Assembly (NCBI RefSeq): GCF_001921865.1
Contig: NZ_MSCT01000010.1
Coordinates: 186,001-250,000 of the forward strand
Direction: 5' to 3'
DNA from: Pseudomonas chlororaphis
GTDB taxonomy: Bacteria > Pseudomonadota > Gammaproteobacteria > Pseudomonadales > Pseudomonadaceae
DNA length: 64,000 nt
Part shown: one piece after another, positions 26,401-31,784 of the stretch
Layout: each line of letters begins with the position of its first letter
How positions within the stretch are numbered: position 1 is the first letter of the stretch
Made by a program: the position numbers and the translations under genes
Notes under the pieces: model-generated
Told to the model about the DNA's origin: nothing
The model's database searches: none
What the model saw: only the letters and a program-made list of their open reading frames with translations

Positions 26401-29400
26401 AGCCGGGGGGCAATTGGGTCTGGGGGCCTGACGTGGAGAGTCCGGACTGGAGCTGGTTGGGTTTCGAGGCTGGCCAGCCGCTGTCGCAGAGCGATCTGGA
26501 TAACGGAATGTGCGACTGGGCGCCGGGGATGTGCGTCTTCAAGCCCAGCGTCGATAGCTGGGTCTGGGGGCCTGACGTGGAGAGTCCAGACTGGAGCTGG
26601 TTGGGCTTCGAGGCAGGCCAGCCGTTGTCGCAGAGCGACCTGGATAACGGAATGTGCAGCTGGGCACCGGGGATGTGCGTCTTCAAACCCGGCGAGCCGG
26701 GCGAACCCGACAAGCCTGGAGAAGTGATCGCGGTACGGGCCATGGCACCGATCTTCAGCGTACTGCGCACCGGCACCGGCGACCTGGACCTGATCGCCGG
26801 CGGCGATCTGAGTATGCAATCGGTCTTCGGCGTCTACACCGCCGGCACCCAGTCCGAGGCCATGGGCGCAGGTTTTGCCGCAGCCCGCGGGGTGGGCAGC
26901 GCCGGTACGGTGCTGGGCGGGTACAACAGCCTCCCTCTGTACGGCAATGCCAACTACAAGGCCGGTTTCGACGAACAGGTGGCGGCCTACGAAAAACTGG
27001 TGGCTGGCGGTGGCCTCTACCAGGCCTGGTACCCGGAGCAGGGCGGCAACCTGTTGCTGTCGACGGCGGGCAGACTGCGTGGCGATGCTCTGGGCAGTTT
27101 CTGGGACCAGAGCGTGAGCAGCACCGCCTTGTCGAGTGCCGCTGTGGGCAACTGGCTATGGCGCCAGGGCAGCGGCTCGGCGGCAGTGGACCAGGCCGTC
27201 CCGACTGCCTGGTGGATCAACTTCGGTACCTATGTCACTCCGACCATAGGCGCGCCCATGCCCCAGGTTACCGGCTTCACCGGAATCGGTACCCTGGGCG
27301 GCGGCAACCTGGACGTACGGGTCGGCACCGATGCCGGCACCCTGCTGCGCCGTGGCGACCGCGATCTGACCACGGCGCGGCGTAGCGAGGCGCTGATCCT
27401 GGCGGTGGGCAGCACCGGGCGGGTGGCCGCCGATGGCGGCTTGGCCCTGACCGGGGGCGGCGACCTCAAGCTGAATATCGGTGGCGGCCTCAACCCTTCC
27501 CTGGATGCCCGGGCGTCCAGTGTTGGCAGCGGGCCCGCGGTGGGGCAGAGCCATGACTTGAACGGCGCCCTGATCAACCTGCGGGGTAATGTGCAGGTTG
27601 AAGCCGGGGCCCTGGGCGGCATCAAGCAGAATTTCGGTCGCTTCAGCCTCAACCAGGACGCCCAGGAAGCGCGGGCCTACGATCCGTATTCGGCCTCGAT
27701 GGCCAGCGCCACCGGCGGGCTGGTGATCATTCCCGGCGATGCCACGGTCAGCCTCACCACCCGTGGCGACCTGGTGCTGGGTGGGGCCGTCGATCCGGGC
27801 CGTACGCGGCAGCACAATACTTCGGCGTTCAGCCTGGACGGCACCGCCTACCTGGGCGGCGGTAGCGGCTGGTTTTCGCTGTGGACCGCGCATACCGCCA
27901 TCGACCTGTTCTCGGCGGGGGGCAACTTGACGCCTTCGACCCAGAGCGGAGAACTGGCCGTGAACAGCAATGAAACGCCAACGCCACCACGGGCCCAGCT
28001 CGATACCTCGCCGACCGACGGGCGTTTTATCTATCCGTCGATCCTGCGGGCCGTGGCCCCGGGCGGCAACCTGTACTACGGCTCTTCGGCGCTCTATACC
28101 CGCAACCAGCAGAACTCGCCTTATTCATTAGTGCTGGCGCCTTCGCCCAACGGCCAGTTGCAGATGCTCGCGGGCGGTTCGATCTTCGCCGGCGGTTATG
28201 CGCTCAACCAGTCCGGCGCCGACAGCCGCCTGTTGCCGACGCCGTTTGCGCCGGCCTTCGAAGGTAGCGGCGACGGGCGTTTGCTGGTGAGCAATCTCAG
28301 CCCCGATGGTTTGTCTTCCTTGCAAGGCATGGGCGGCTTCCCGCTCTTCGCCTTTGGCGGCGATACCCTGACCACCCTTGGCGGCCGACGAGATCCGGCG
28401 CGGTTCTATGCCATGGCCGGCGACCTGGTGGGCATCCGCTCGGGCGAACAACTGAACTTCAGTGCTGGCCTGCGCCAGGGCCAGACCTGGTACGACGCAG
28501 CCGCGCCGGTCTGGATGCTGGCCGGTCGGGATATCGTCAACAGCGGGACCCAGTTGGGGCAGGCGACGGCCATCGTGCCCATGCTGGGGGGCGGTTCGAG
28601 CAGCGGCAACCTGTTCGTGCACAGCGACCCGCTGGATATTTCCCTGGTCTCGGCCGGGCGCGACATTCTTTACAGCAGCTTCAGCGTCGCGGGCCCCGGC
28701 TTGCTGCACATCAACGCCGGGCGCGATATCCGCATGGAAGACAAGGCCTCGATCACCAGCCTCGGCCCCCTGGTGCCGGGCGACAGCCGGCCGGGGGCGA
28801 GCATCGTCCTGCAGGCGGGGGCCGGGGCCGGCGGGCCGAACTACACGGCCTTTGTCGCGCGCTACCTGGACCCGGCCAACCTGGCCAGCGACAGTGCGTC
28901 CCTGGCCGCGCAGCCGGGCAAGGTGGCCAAGACCTACGAGACCGAATTGGCCAGCTGGCTGAAGCTGCGCTACGGCTTCAGCGGCAGCGACGAGCAGGCC
29001 CGGGCCTACTTCGCCGGCTTGCCGGCGGTGGAGCAGGGGCTGTTCGCGCGCCAGGTGTATTTCGCCGAGCTGCGCGCCGGCGGCCTGGAGTACAACCAGG
29101 CCGACGGTCCGCGTCGCGGCAGCTACCTGCGCGGACGCAACGCCATTGCCGCGCTGTTCCCGGACACCGACGTGGCCGGCAACCCGATCGTCTACCAGGG
29201 CAATATCACCCTGTACGGCGGCGCCGGGGTGCACACCAATGTCGGCGGCGATATCCAGATGCTCACCCCAGGCGGGCAGCAGGTGTTCGGCATCGAGGGC
29301 AATGCGCCGCCGTCCACTGCGGGGGTGATCACCCAGGGCCAGGGCAATATCCAGCTCTATTCCCAGGGCAGCATCCTGCTGGGCCAGAGCCGGATCATGA

Positions 29401-30044
29401 CCACCTTCGGCGGCTCGATCCTCGGCTGGTCGGCCGAGGGCGACATCAACGCCGGGCGCGGTTCCAAGACCACCGTGGTCTATACCCCGCCAAGGCGTGT
29501 GTACGACAACTGGGGCAACGTGACCCTGTCGCCGTCGGTGCCGAGTACCGGGGCCGGGATCGCCACGCTGAACCCGATCCCCGAGGTGGCGCCGGGGGAT
29601 ATCGACCTGATCGCGCCGCTGGGCACCATCGACGCCGGCGAGGCGGGGATCCGTGTCTCGGGCAACGTCAACATCGCTGCCCTGCAAGTGGTCAACGCCG
29701 CCAACATCCAGACCCAGGGCAAGTCCTCGGGGATTCCGGTGACGGCGGCGGTCAATACCGGGGCTATCACGTCGGCCAGTTCGGCGGCGTCTTCGGCGAC
29801 CCAGGCCGCCGAAGACGTGGCGCGCCAGCAGCAGGCGGCGTCGCGGCAGAACCTGCCGTCGGTGTTCACCGTGCAGGTCCTGAGTTTCGGCCAGGAACGC
29901 CTGGCGCCGACCCAGGACGGCGCCAGCCGGGCCAACCCGACCTACAACCCGGACAGCCCGGTGCAGGTCCTGGGTGCCGGGCCGCTAAGCGACCAGGCGC
30001 GCCAGCAGTTGACCGAGGAGGAGCGGCGGCAACTGACTTTATAG
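17406..30044 (+). CDS. pdtA: Giant two-partner-secretion exoprotein PdtA (TpsA, filamentous haemagglutinin-like)
   Basis: A 4212-residue secreted adhesin-like protein. An extended signal peptide (cleavage after residue 42, AGSAQA) is followed by a helical Gln/Ala-rich stretch (about 60-115). A TPS secretion domain follows (about 120-270) with VLNRVND and NRNGVIF, the counterpart of the usual NPNGI motif. A long beta-helical body of FHA-type repeats follows. A recent 48-residue tandem duplication with paired cysteines sits near residues 3005-3100. The C-terminal part resembles the DUF3739 region and ends in an Ala/Gln-rich helical tail. The partner transporter is PdtB at 37991. In P. aeruginosa pdtA is induced by phosphate depletion. 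The length is very close to that ortholog. Two-partner export passes Sec, then the outer-membrane TpsB. Confidence 0.93.
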   Translation: MRLGKPNPVLNSASRYEAVHVLRLHPLAHAIALLLVAGSAQADTAFSAGWFASKGAAQQTAGVGGVAGSLPKPGSPPPLAQQLKASQQLQQSLSNVSNTVAAIAAQQAAQAAGRRSALVAASSIPDGLGEGGLKVDENALTQGWTNASKPVQTQADGKTTVSIGQTADKAILNWETFNVGRNTTVDFQQQADWAVLNRVNDPQARPSEIQGQIKAAGTVMLVNRNGVIFSGSSQVDTRNLVAAAANISDSQFRERGLYVDSSGSQPTFTDAAGKVQVQQGALIQTRAPGVSTESGGYVLLLGSEVDNAGSIVTPKGQAALAAGDSFYIRKGAGTAGNTTSTTRGNEVASTRKAGSQAGKVSNNGLLQAATGDITLTGHQVQQNGVALATTSVDSRGTVHLLNSASDGTSSVTLGEGSHTAILLDAASGTALDSQRGAGLTGLGGPGNSIGGAFDNLSDVADRTDQSRVEIVSGGSVDFRAGSSTLATGGQVVVSAGQRSLVRDGALIDVAGAVGVKVAMETNSVKVNIQGNEQRDAAGNRDQGSLNNNDVWVDVRELVYVPAGTNGYATDRWYTAGGLLEVGGYLGTQAHGVGEWMAQGGSVTFSGRDVVTQAGSSINLSGGTLDVQGGLVRQTWLKGPDGRLYELSRAPGDILYSGIYKGYEDNSQRWGQTDYYYNPLIAPQQRYEEGYSVGRDAGSLVIGTGSAVLEGQLLGTTFQGDRQTQAAKAGLDGYNQTQNTVARGAQLIVGSYMPFWHKDSGTLQNVLQATERTLKQVVLAPGQVAQALDIGLDSALGERQGRLQLDTGLLNGFDLGAVRIAAYESVTVDGDLRVGPAGEIALHGPQVQVNAGLTSHGGRIALGNVLRQRISPSADLTDPLIGSTASRASLVLSEGARLDTSGLWSNLLLAPQDNRGLAFINGGSVSLRSRGDLTLAAGSQVDVGSGAALLENGSLRGGKGGDLTLAANAGTSIGNGVLTLAGQLKGYGVTGGGTLSLQAGKVQIGGGAVPDAATLVLGSDFFDKGFGAYDITGNQGLKVAEGAQVDIRVPVYAQAAGTASAASGEPAAGALQLWLPEHYQEDPVKGRLSQRAGASLSLQTGGLDSTAADIASVALDIGQGAVVRVDNGQSIALRGVGQINVDGHLIARGGKVSIGAANPLQVDTQKLTSSHQRSILLGHEALVDVSGYVASALDAQGRRYGKVGDGGSIVIGGTLDPATGRAAAPDLFVQLAAGSRLEASGTQATLDIKGAGPTTLASNGGSISLSSLNGLYLDGDLRAAAGGQGAAGGSLTVALETAAYDRNWLDSDAPLVPRELRLSQRRQPLDGTTSGRLAYGQGNLSVEQVDAGGFGNLALLSNGQISFDGDVDLALGQSLQLYSASLGLAQDAAADTRVRLSAPYVRLAGVAPLGGESNVTVPVVRGGSSTQATQAQLVVASQLLDIRDEVNLGAHGDITLLSGQLQLDQRGFATMDVRSAGDMRLLRPTGNISFTRLSTPGDLSLTVAQLYPATQANTEIRARHLSIGRSSAQDPGVPYSAYGNLLLSAQSIDQGGVVRAPQGRLVLGFNGGEENNTSTVRLLPGSLTSLSAAGLAMPFGGTVDGQAWTQDGKPLGESVFNANLSLTLLGQSIDVQSGAVVDLSGGGELTGAGFVSGRGGSTDARFNPLVQIGADGRFSLPGRASNPVYAIVPGNQAGYAPGAGQSGAQDPVIGQQITLAAGVPGLAPGVYTLLPANYALLPGAFRVELNGAAGLAAQQPGLAMANGSWSTSGRLSVLGTGIQDSLSRQVILTSADVLRRYSQYNETSLSQFLVSDAARLGIPRAALAADAKGLTLSLLQNQTGQASFTYAGTSRFSPGKDGYGTVASVLSQSQSSRMEIVAGGPSAGFSGTSIDAAQLNALGAASLLIGGTNERRYGQGGNYIVFSSNLTDLTLRSGALLSAPEVMLLSGMTTGGIVVEQGAVIDTLGRGASAYDSRDGFIYDPGTTSLLAVSNGWLDLLPPTPASNGQVGPGSIRIGSCAGTCNGVTQLYSDGTLAAATDNLFELGDEVRYGTRNLTLAVGGVNVGSSQSLAEAAAGRTLAPGLTLNQQVLDRLLRGDRERGAPALETLTLNARDSLNFYGSAQLSTLDPVTGQSSLSNLILGTPAIYGHGNAEDVASIRTANLIWNGTAGLPGTVISQGAGTGSGRLELAAERIEFGYGPQSQPDSLASFDRLALGFASVDLRASQRLTANHKGSLAVYQSQGAYESGKGYRYSGGDLNILTPLLTGEAGSVNRIKAGGDIRISGGGAAPGPINTLGGELALQGRSISLDTAVVLPSGKLSLLAERDLLLADNARLDLAGRTVPFNDLNKYSWGGDVTLESRGGDIRQAVGSRIDLSAQNNKAGTLSAIALDPGAGQVALLGAILGGSSGYYDAGGTRVPYKAGGVDIRAQGVGDFAALNQRLNEGQVYGSRSFQLKQGDLQLGSELKAGEINLSLDNGHLTVLGTVDASGEQVGSIRLAARNGLTLGGSALLDAHGTQLRVDSYGKIIDAPNRAVVELTSGEGRLVLAEGSRIDLRHGTAAAAGSQPGQHDGQTRGTLELNAPRLGGVSGGDIDIDASGRQQISGARSIAVNGVWRYDDNDSDAVLKDGSDAVSGKPYRVVNQAYMDLKHAQSTAFVDAALANGALLDGKLAGLTAGGYGDALHLRPGVQISSERDVVIQGDLDLSGYRYASLNPHFARTAVYGSGETGNLAIRAAGNLDVRGSVTDGFTPPPATPDDAGWVLLPGKQPFGGELVVPGLGVTLADGTLFLGGKTLNYDLPIKATTFASGVVLPTEGRLAQALTLAAGSVVRGDVRAADGSLLYAAGTLLEQAVTLPEGTRLGAGTLLTSRTALQAMLWPKGVALPATLDPSSGQQDTFALNGELALKAGALIPSQTDVKLPNGALSVALRPLDGESQGRNWAIAGLLPEGSQSWSLRLVSGADTAAADTRSVTPRVVDGQLILADTHYSLFRDREIVPGKPGGNWVWGPDVESPDWSWLGFEAGQPLSQSDLDNGMCDWAPGMCVFKPSVDSWVWGPDVESPDWSWLGFEAGQPLSQSDLDNGMCSWAPGMCVFKPGEPGEPDKPGEVIAVRAMAPIFSVLRTGTGDLDLIAGGDLSMQSVFGVYTAGTQSEAMGAGFAAARGVGSAGTVLGGYNSLPLYGNANYKAGFDEQVAAYEKLVAGGGLYQAWYPEQGGNLLLSTAGRLRGDALGSFWDQSVSSTALSSAAVGNWLWRQGSGSAAVDQAVPTAWWINFGTYVTPTIGAPMPQVTGFTGIGTLGGGNLDVRVGTDAGTLLRRGDRDLTTARRSEALILAVGSTGRVAADGGLALTGGGDLKLNIGGGLNPSLDARASSVGSGPAVGQSHDLNGALINLRGNVQVEAGALGGIKQNFGRFSLNQDAQEARAYDPYSASMASATGGLVIIPGDATVSLTTRGDLVLGGAVDPGRTRQHNTSAFSLDGTAYLGGGSGWFSLWTAHTAIDLFSAGGNLTPSTQSGELAVNSNETPTPPRAQLDTSPTDGRFIYPSILRAVAPGGNLYYGSSALYTRNQQNSPYSLVLAPSPNGQLQMLAGGSIFAGGYALNQSGADSRLLPTPFAPAFEGSGDGRLLVSNLSPDGLSSLQGMGGFPLFAFGGDTLTTLGGRRDPARFYAMAGDLVGIRSGEQLNFSAGLRQGQTWYDAAAPVWMLAGRDIVNSGTQLGQATAIVPMLGGGSSSGNLFVHSDPLDISLVSAGRDILYSSFSVAGPGLLHINAGRDIRMEDKASITSLGPLVPGDSRPGASIVLQAGAGAGGPNYTAFVARYLDPANLASDSASLAAQPGKVAKTYETELASWLKLRYGFSGSDEQARAYFAGLPAVEQGLFARQVYFAELRAGGLEYNQADGPRRGSYLRGRNAIAALFPDTDVAGNPIVYQGNITLYGGAGVHTNVGGDIQMLTPGGQQVFGIEGNAPPSTAGVITQGQGNIQLYSQGSILLGQSRIMTTFGGSILGWSAEGDINAGRGSKTTVVYTPPRRVYDNWGNVTLSPSVPSTGAGIATLNPIPEVAPGDIDLIAPLGTIDAGEAGIRVSGNVNIAALQVVNAANIQTQGKSSGIPVTAAVNTGAITSASSAASSATQAAEDVARQQQAASRQNLPSVFTVQVLSFGQERLAPTQDGASRANPTYNPDSPVQVLGAGPLSDQARQQLTEEERRQLTL
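26417..26704 (+). repeat. Tandem 144-bp duplication inside pdtA
   Basis: Two consecutive 48-codon units (26417-26560 and 26561-26704) encode nearly identical segments beginning VWGPDVESPDWSWLGF and containing GMCDWAPGMC or GMCSWAPGMC. Base differences are mostly silent, so the copy is recent and the protein sequence is kept. Each unit carries two Cys that could form a disulfide in an otherwise Cys-poor protein. A short GEPGEPDKPGE linker follows. Confidence 0.93.
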
Positions 30045-30067
30045 GTTCTCTCGTGGCAACACAGTTC

Positions 30068-30096
30068 GGGGCAATCGTTGATTGCCCCTTTTTTTT
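30068..30096 (+). terminator. Rho-independent terminator after pdtA
   Basis: A perfect 9-bp stem (GGGGCAATC / GATTGCCCC), a 3-nt loop and eight T residues lie 24 nt after the pdtA stop. This isolates pdtA from the genes that follow, so pdtB is not on the same transcript. Confidence 0.95.
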
Positions 30097-30558
30097 GCTT
30101 GCGTACAACACTCCCACGAAGCCTCTAGCTGGGTGACCGAGGTCACCCATGTCGGCAGCGAAATCGGCACCGGCGGCGATCTGACCCGGGTCAGCGGCGG
30201 GGATCAGAAGTGCCTGAAGATCGATGTCAAGCAGGTGGACCAGCAAACCGTCAGCCAGAGCATCGGCGCGGCCTATGGCAAGGCCGGCTACCAGGTGGTG
30301 CAGGGCAGCGACCCGGCCAGTGATATCAAGACCATCACCGTGCATGTGGTCGAGTTCTGGTCGTGGATGTCACCCGGCGCCTTCTCCGTAGCGGTGAACA
30401 ACAAGTCGCACTTGAAGGTGGACACCGGTGTGCCTTCGCCGGTCGAGGTCAAGACCTTGAAGCGTGAAGGCATGCAGATGATCACCGAGGATGACTGGAA
30501 ACTGATTACCGAAGCGGGTTTGCAGGCCATTACCGATTCGATGGCCAAGCAACTCTGA
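30082..30558 (+). pseudogene. 5'-truncated ORF of unknown function abutting the pdtA terminator
   Basis: An open frame of up to 158 residues whose only upstream start (TTG at 30082) lies inside the terminator stem, preceded by an in-frame TGA at 30079. The coding character is good from about residue 16 (SWVTEVTHVGSEIGTGG onward) to the end (ITDSMAKQL), with no ATG or ribosome site nearby. A GTG at 30133 could serve as a start but lacks a Shine-Dalgarno match. The residues FFAC near the 5' end look like the tail of a lipoprotein signal, which suggests that the first part of a lipoprotein gene was lost. The family is not recognised. Classification as a remnant is an inference; a short expressed protein is possible. 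Confidence 0.5.
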
Positions 30559-30683
30559 ATCCAGGGTTGTTCCGCCTCCGGGCGCTCGCATTCTGCCGGG
30601 CGCCCGACCTTTGCGGTTAACGCCAACTCCCTTGCCGCCCAGCCGCCACCGATCGACATTGCCACCGGCCCTGACGAATACCC

Positions 30684-30713
30684 TGTAGCCGCTGCCGAGC
30701 CCGCGAGGCTGCG
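30684..30713. repeat. REP palindrome upstream of the PEBP gene
   Basis: TGTAGCCGCTGCCGAG followed by CGAGGCTGCG forms a single REP hairpin. It is the only recognisable item in 30559-30837, which otherwise shows no gene. Confidence 0.8.
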
Positions 30714-30837
30714 TTCGACTGCGCAGCAGGCGCAGGGTTCTAAGAGCGAAGCAGGACTTTCGCTGCTGTCGAACCGAAATCGTGGAAAAGACGGTTTTGG
30801 GATAAAAGTTGATTGTTTTCTGACTAACGCGGCCCGA

Positions 30838-30881
30838 ATGAAGTTCTTATGATCCGCCTCACCTTGTAATGTCAAAGTGAG
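30838..30881 (+). promoter_or_regulatory. pdtA-like element plus hairpin over the PEBP start
   Basis: ATGAAGTTCTTATGAT at 30838-30853 resembles the first part of the pdtA/phdA element; on the minus strand it gives GGATCAT-AAGA-ACTTCAT with 7-4-7 spacing. Immediately downstream, CTCACCTTG (30858-30866) and CAAAGTGAG (30873-30881) can pair with one mismatch around a 6-nt loop. The second arm covers the purine-rich stretch just before the ATG, so folding could mask translation initiation. Confidence 0.4.
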
Positions 30882-31448
30882 ATGAATCTAGTGCGTACTT
30901 TGTTACTCAAACTGGCCCTGCCAGCCTCCCTTCTTTTATCGGGTTCGGCCATGGCGGAATCTTTCACCTTAACCAGCGCGAATATTGCTCAGGGCAAGTC
31001 CATGAATCGTGCTCAGGAGTTCCAGGGTTTCGGTTGTAGCGGCGGTAATCAGTCGCCACAACTTTCGTGGAGCGGAGCGCCCGCCGGGACCGAGGCGTTC
31101 GCGGTGTTTGCCTATGACCCCGACGCGCCTACCGGCAGTGGCTGGTGGCATTGGCAACTGGTCAATATTCCGAAGAATGTCACCACGCTGGCCGCGGGCG
31201 CTGGCGACTCGAACAAGCCGTCGATTCCGGCCGGCAGCATGAGCCTCAAGAACGATTACGGCGCCCTCGGCTTTGGCGGGGCTTGCCCGCCCGAAGGCCA
31301 CGGCGCGCACCGTTACCAGTTCACGGTCTTTGCCCTGTCGAAGAAACTGGAGCTGCCCGAAGGCGCCTCCGGGGCCCTGACGGGTTACATGGTACGGGCC
31401 AACTCCCTGGCTTCGAGCACCATCGAAGCGCTGTACGAGCGAAAGTAA
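30882..31448 (+). CDS. Secreted PEBP / YbhB-YbcL family protein
   Basis: A 188-residue protein with a Sec signal peptide (LLLKLALPASLLLSGSAMA, cleavage before ESFTLTS) and a phosphatidylethanolamine-binding-protein/Raf-kinase-inhibitor-like fold. The family signatures are SPQLSWSGAPAGTEAFAV, DPDAPTGSGWWHW, NIP and GGACPPEGHGAHRYQFTVFAL. The physiological ligand of bacterial members is unclear. The ATG at 30882 has almost no spacing from its purine stretch; a GTG at 30891, 9 nt downstream of GTGAG, is a plausible alternative start that keeps a full signal peptide. It is absent from the recalled P. aeruginosa pdtA-phdA interval. Confidence 0.9.
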   Translation: MNLVRTLLLKLALPASLLLSGSAMAESFTLTSANIAQGKSMNRAQEFQGFGCSGGNQSPQLSWSGAPAGTEAFAVFAYDPDAPTGSGWWHWQLVNIPKNVTTLAAGAGDSNKPSIPAGSMSLKNDYGALGFGGACPPEGHGAHRYQFTVFALSKKLELPEGASGALTGYMVRANSLASSTIEALYERK

Positions 31449-31476
31449 ATCTTAACTGCTCGCTGAAAATTCTGAT

Positions 31477-31546
31477 TTACCCCGTCTGTGGTTCCGAAGC
31501 TTCGGAGAACTTGTTATTAGCTTCAAAGTCGCTTCTGGCGGGGTAA
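31477..31546. other. Nested inverted repeats after the PEBP gene
   Basis: A perfect 14-bp palindrome TCCGAAGCTTCGGA (31493-31506) lies between an outer inverted pair TTACCCCG (31477-31484) and CGGGGTAA (31539-31546). It could be a cruciform or a structured RNA; no T-run follows it directly. The gap 31449-31784 otherwise contains the terminator at 31561 and an AT-rich leader. Confidence 0.5.
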
Positions 31547-31560
31547 TGAAGATGCATATC

Positions 31561-31586
31561 CCTCGGCCTTGCCGGGGGATTTTTTT
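31561..31586 (+). terminator. Rho-independent terminator after the PEBP gene
   Basis: The stem CCTCGGC / GCCGGGG (one G-T pair) with a CTT loop is followed, after two bases, by seven T. It separates the PEBP transcript from the downstream multidomain gene. From 31587 to 31784 the DNA is markedly AT-richer than its surroundings and is the likely promoter of that gene. Confidence 0.85.
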
Positions 31587-31784
31587 GCCTGGAAACCGAG
31601 TGGCTGCGCAAATAAGCGGTCATTGGTATTTATAAATAGGCGTGAATTTATTTTGCTGGGTTTTAAGGATGCAGGGTCTTTGTAAGTTGGGAGGAAAGTT
31701 AAAACAGGGATGCTGGATTTCAAGTAGTAGGGAACTGTCTGTCAATAACCATAAATGACCCTTTTGAAAGGATTTGATGTCAGC

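Noticed and set aside
31477..31546. Integron attC-like site
   Set aside because: Nested inverted repeats are present, but the terminal core consensus and bulge pattern of attC sites are not.
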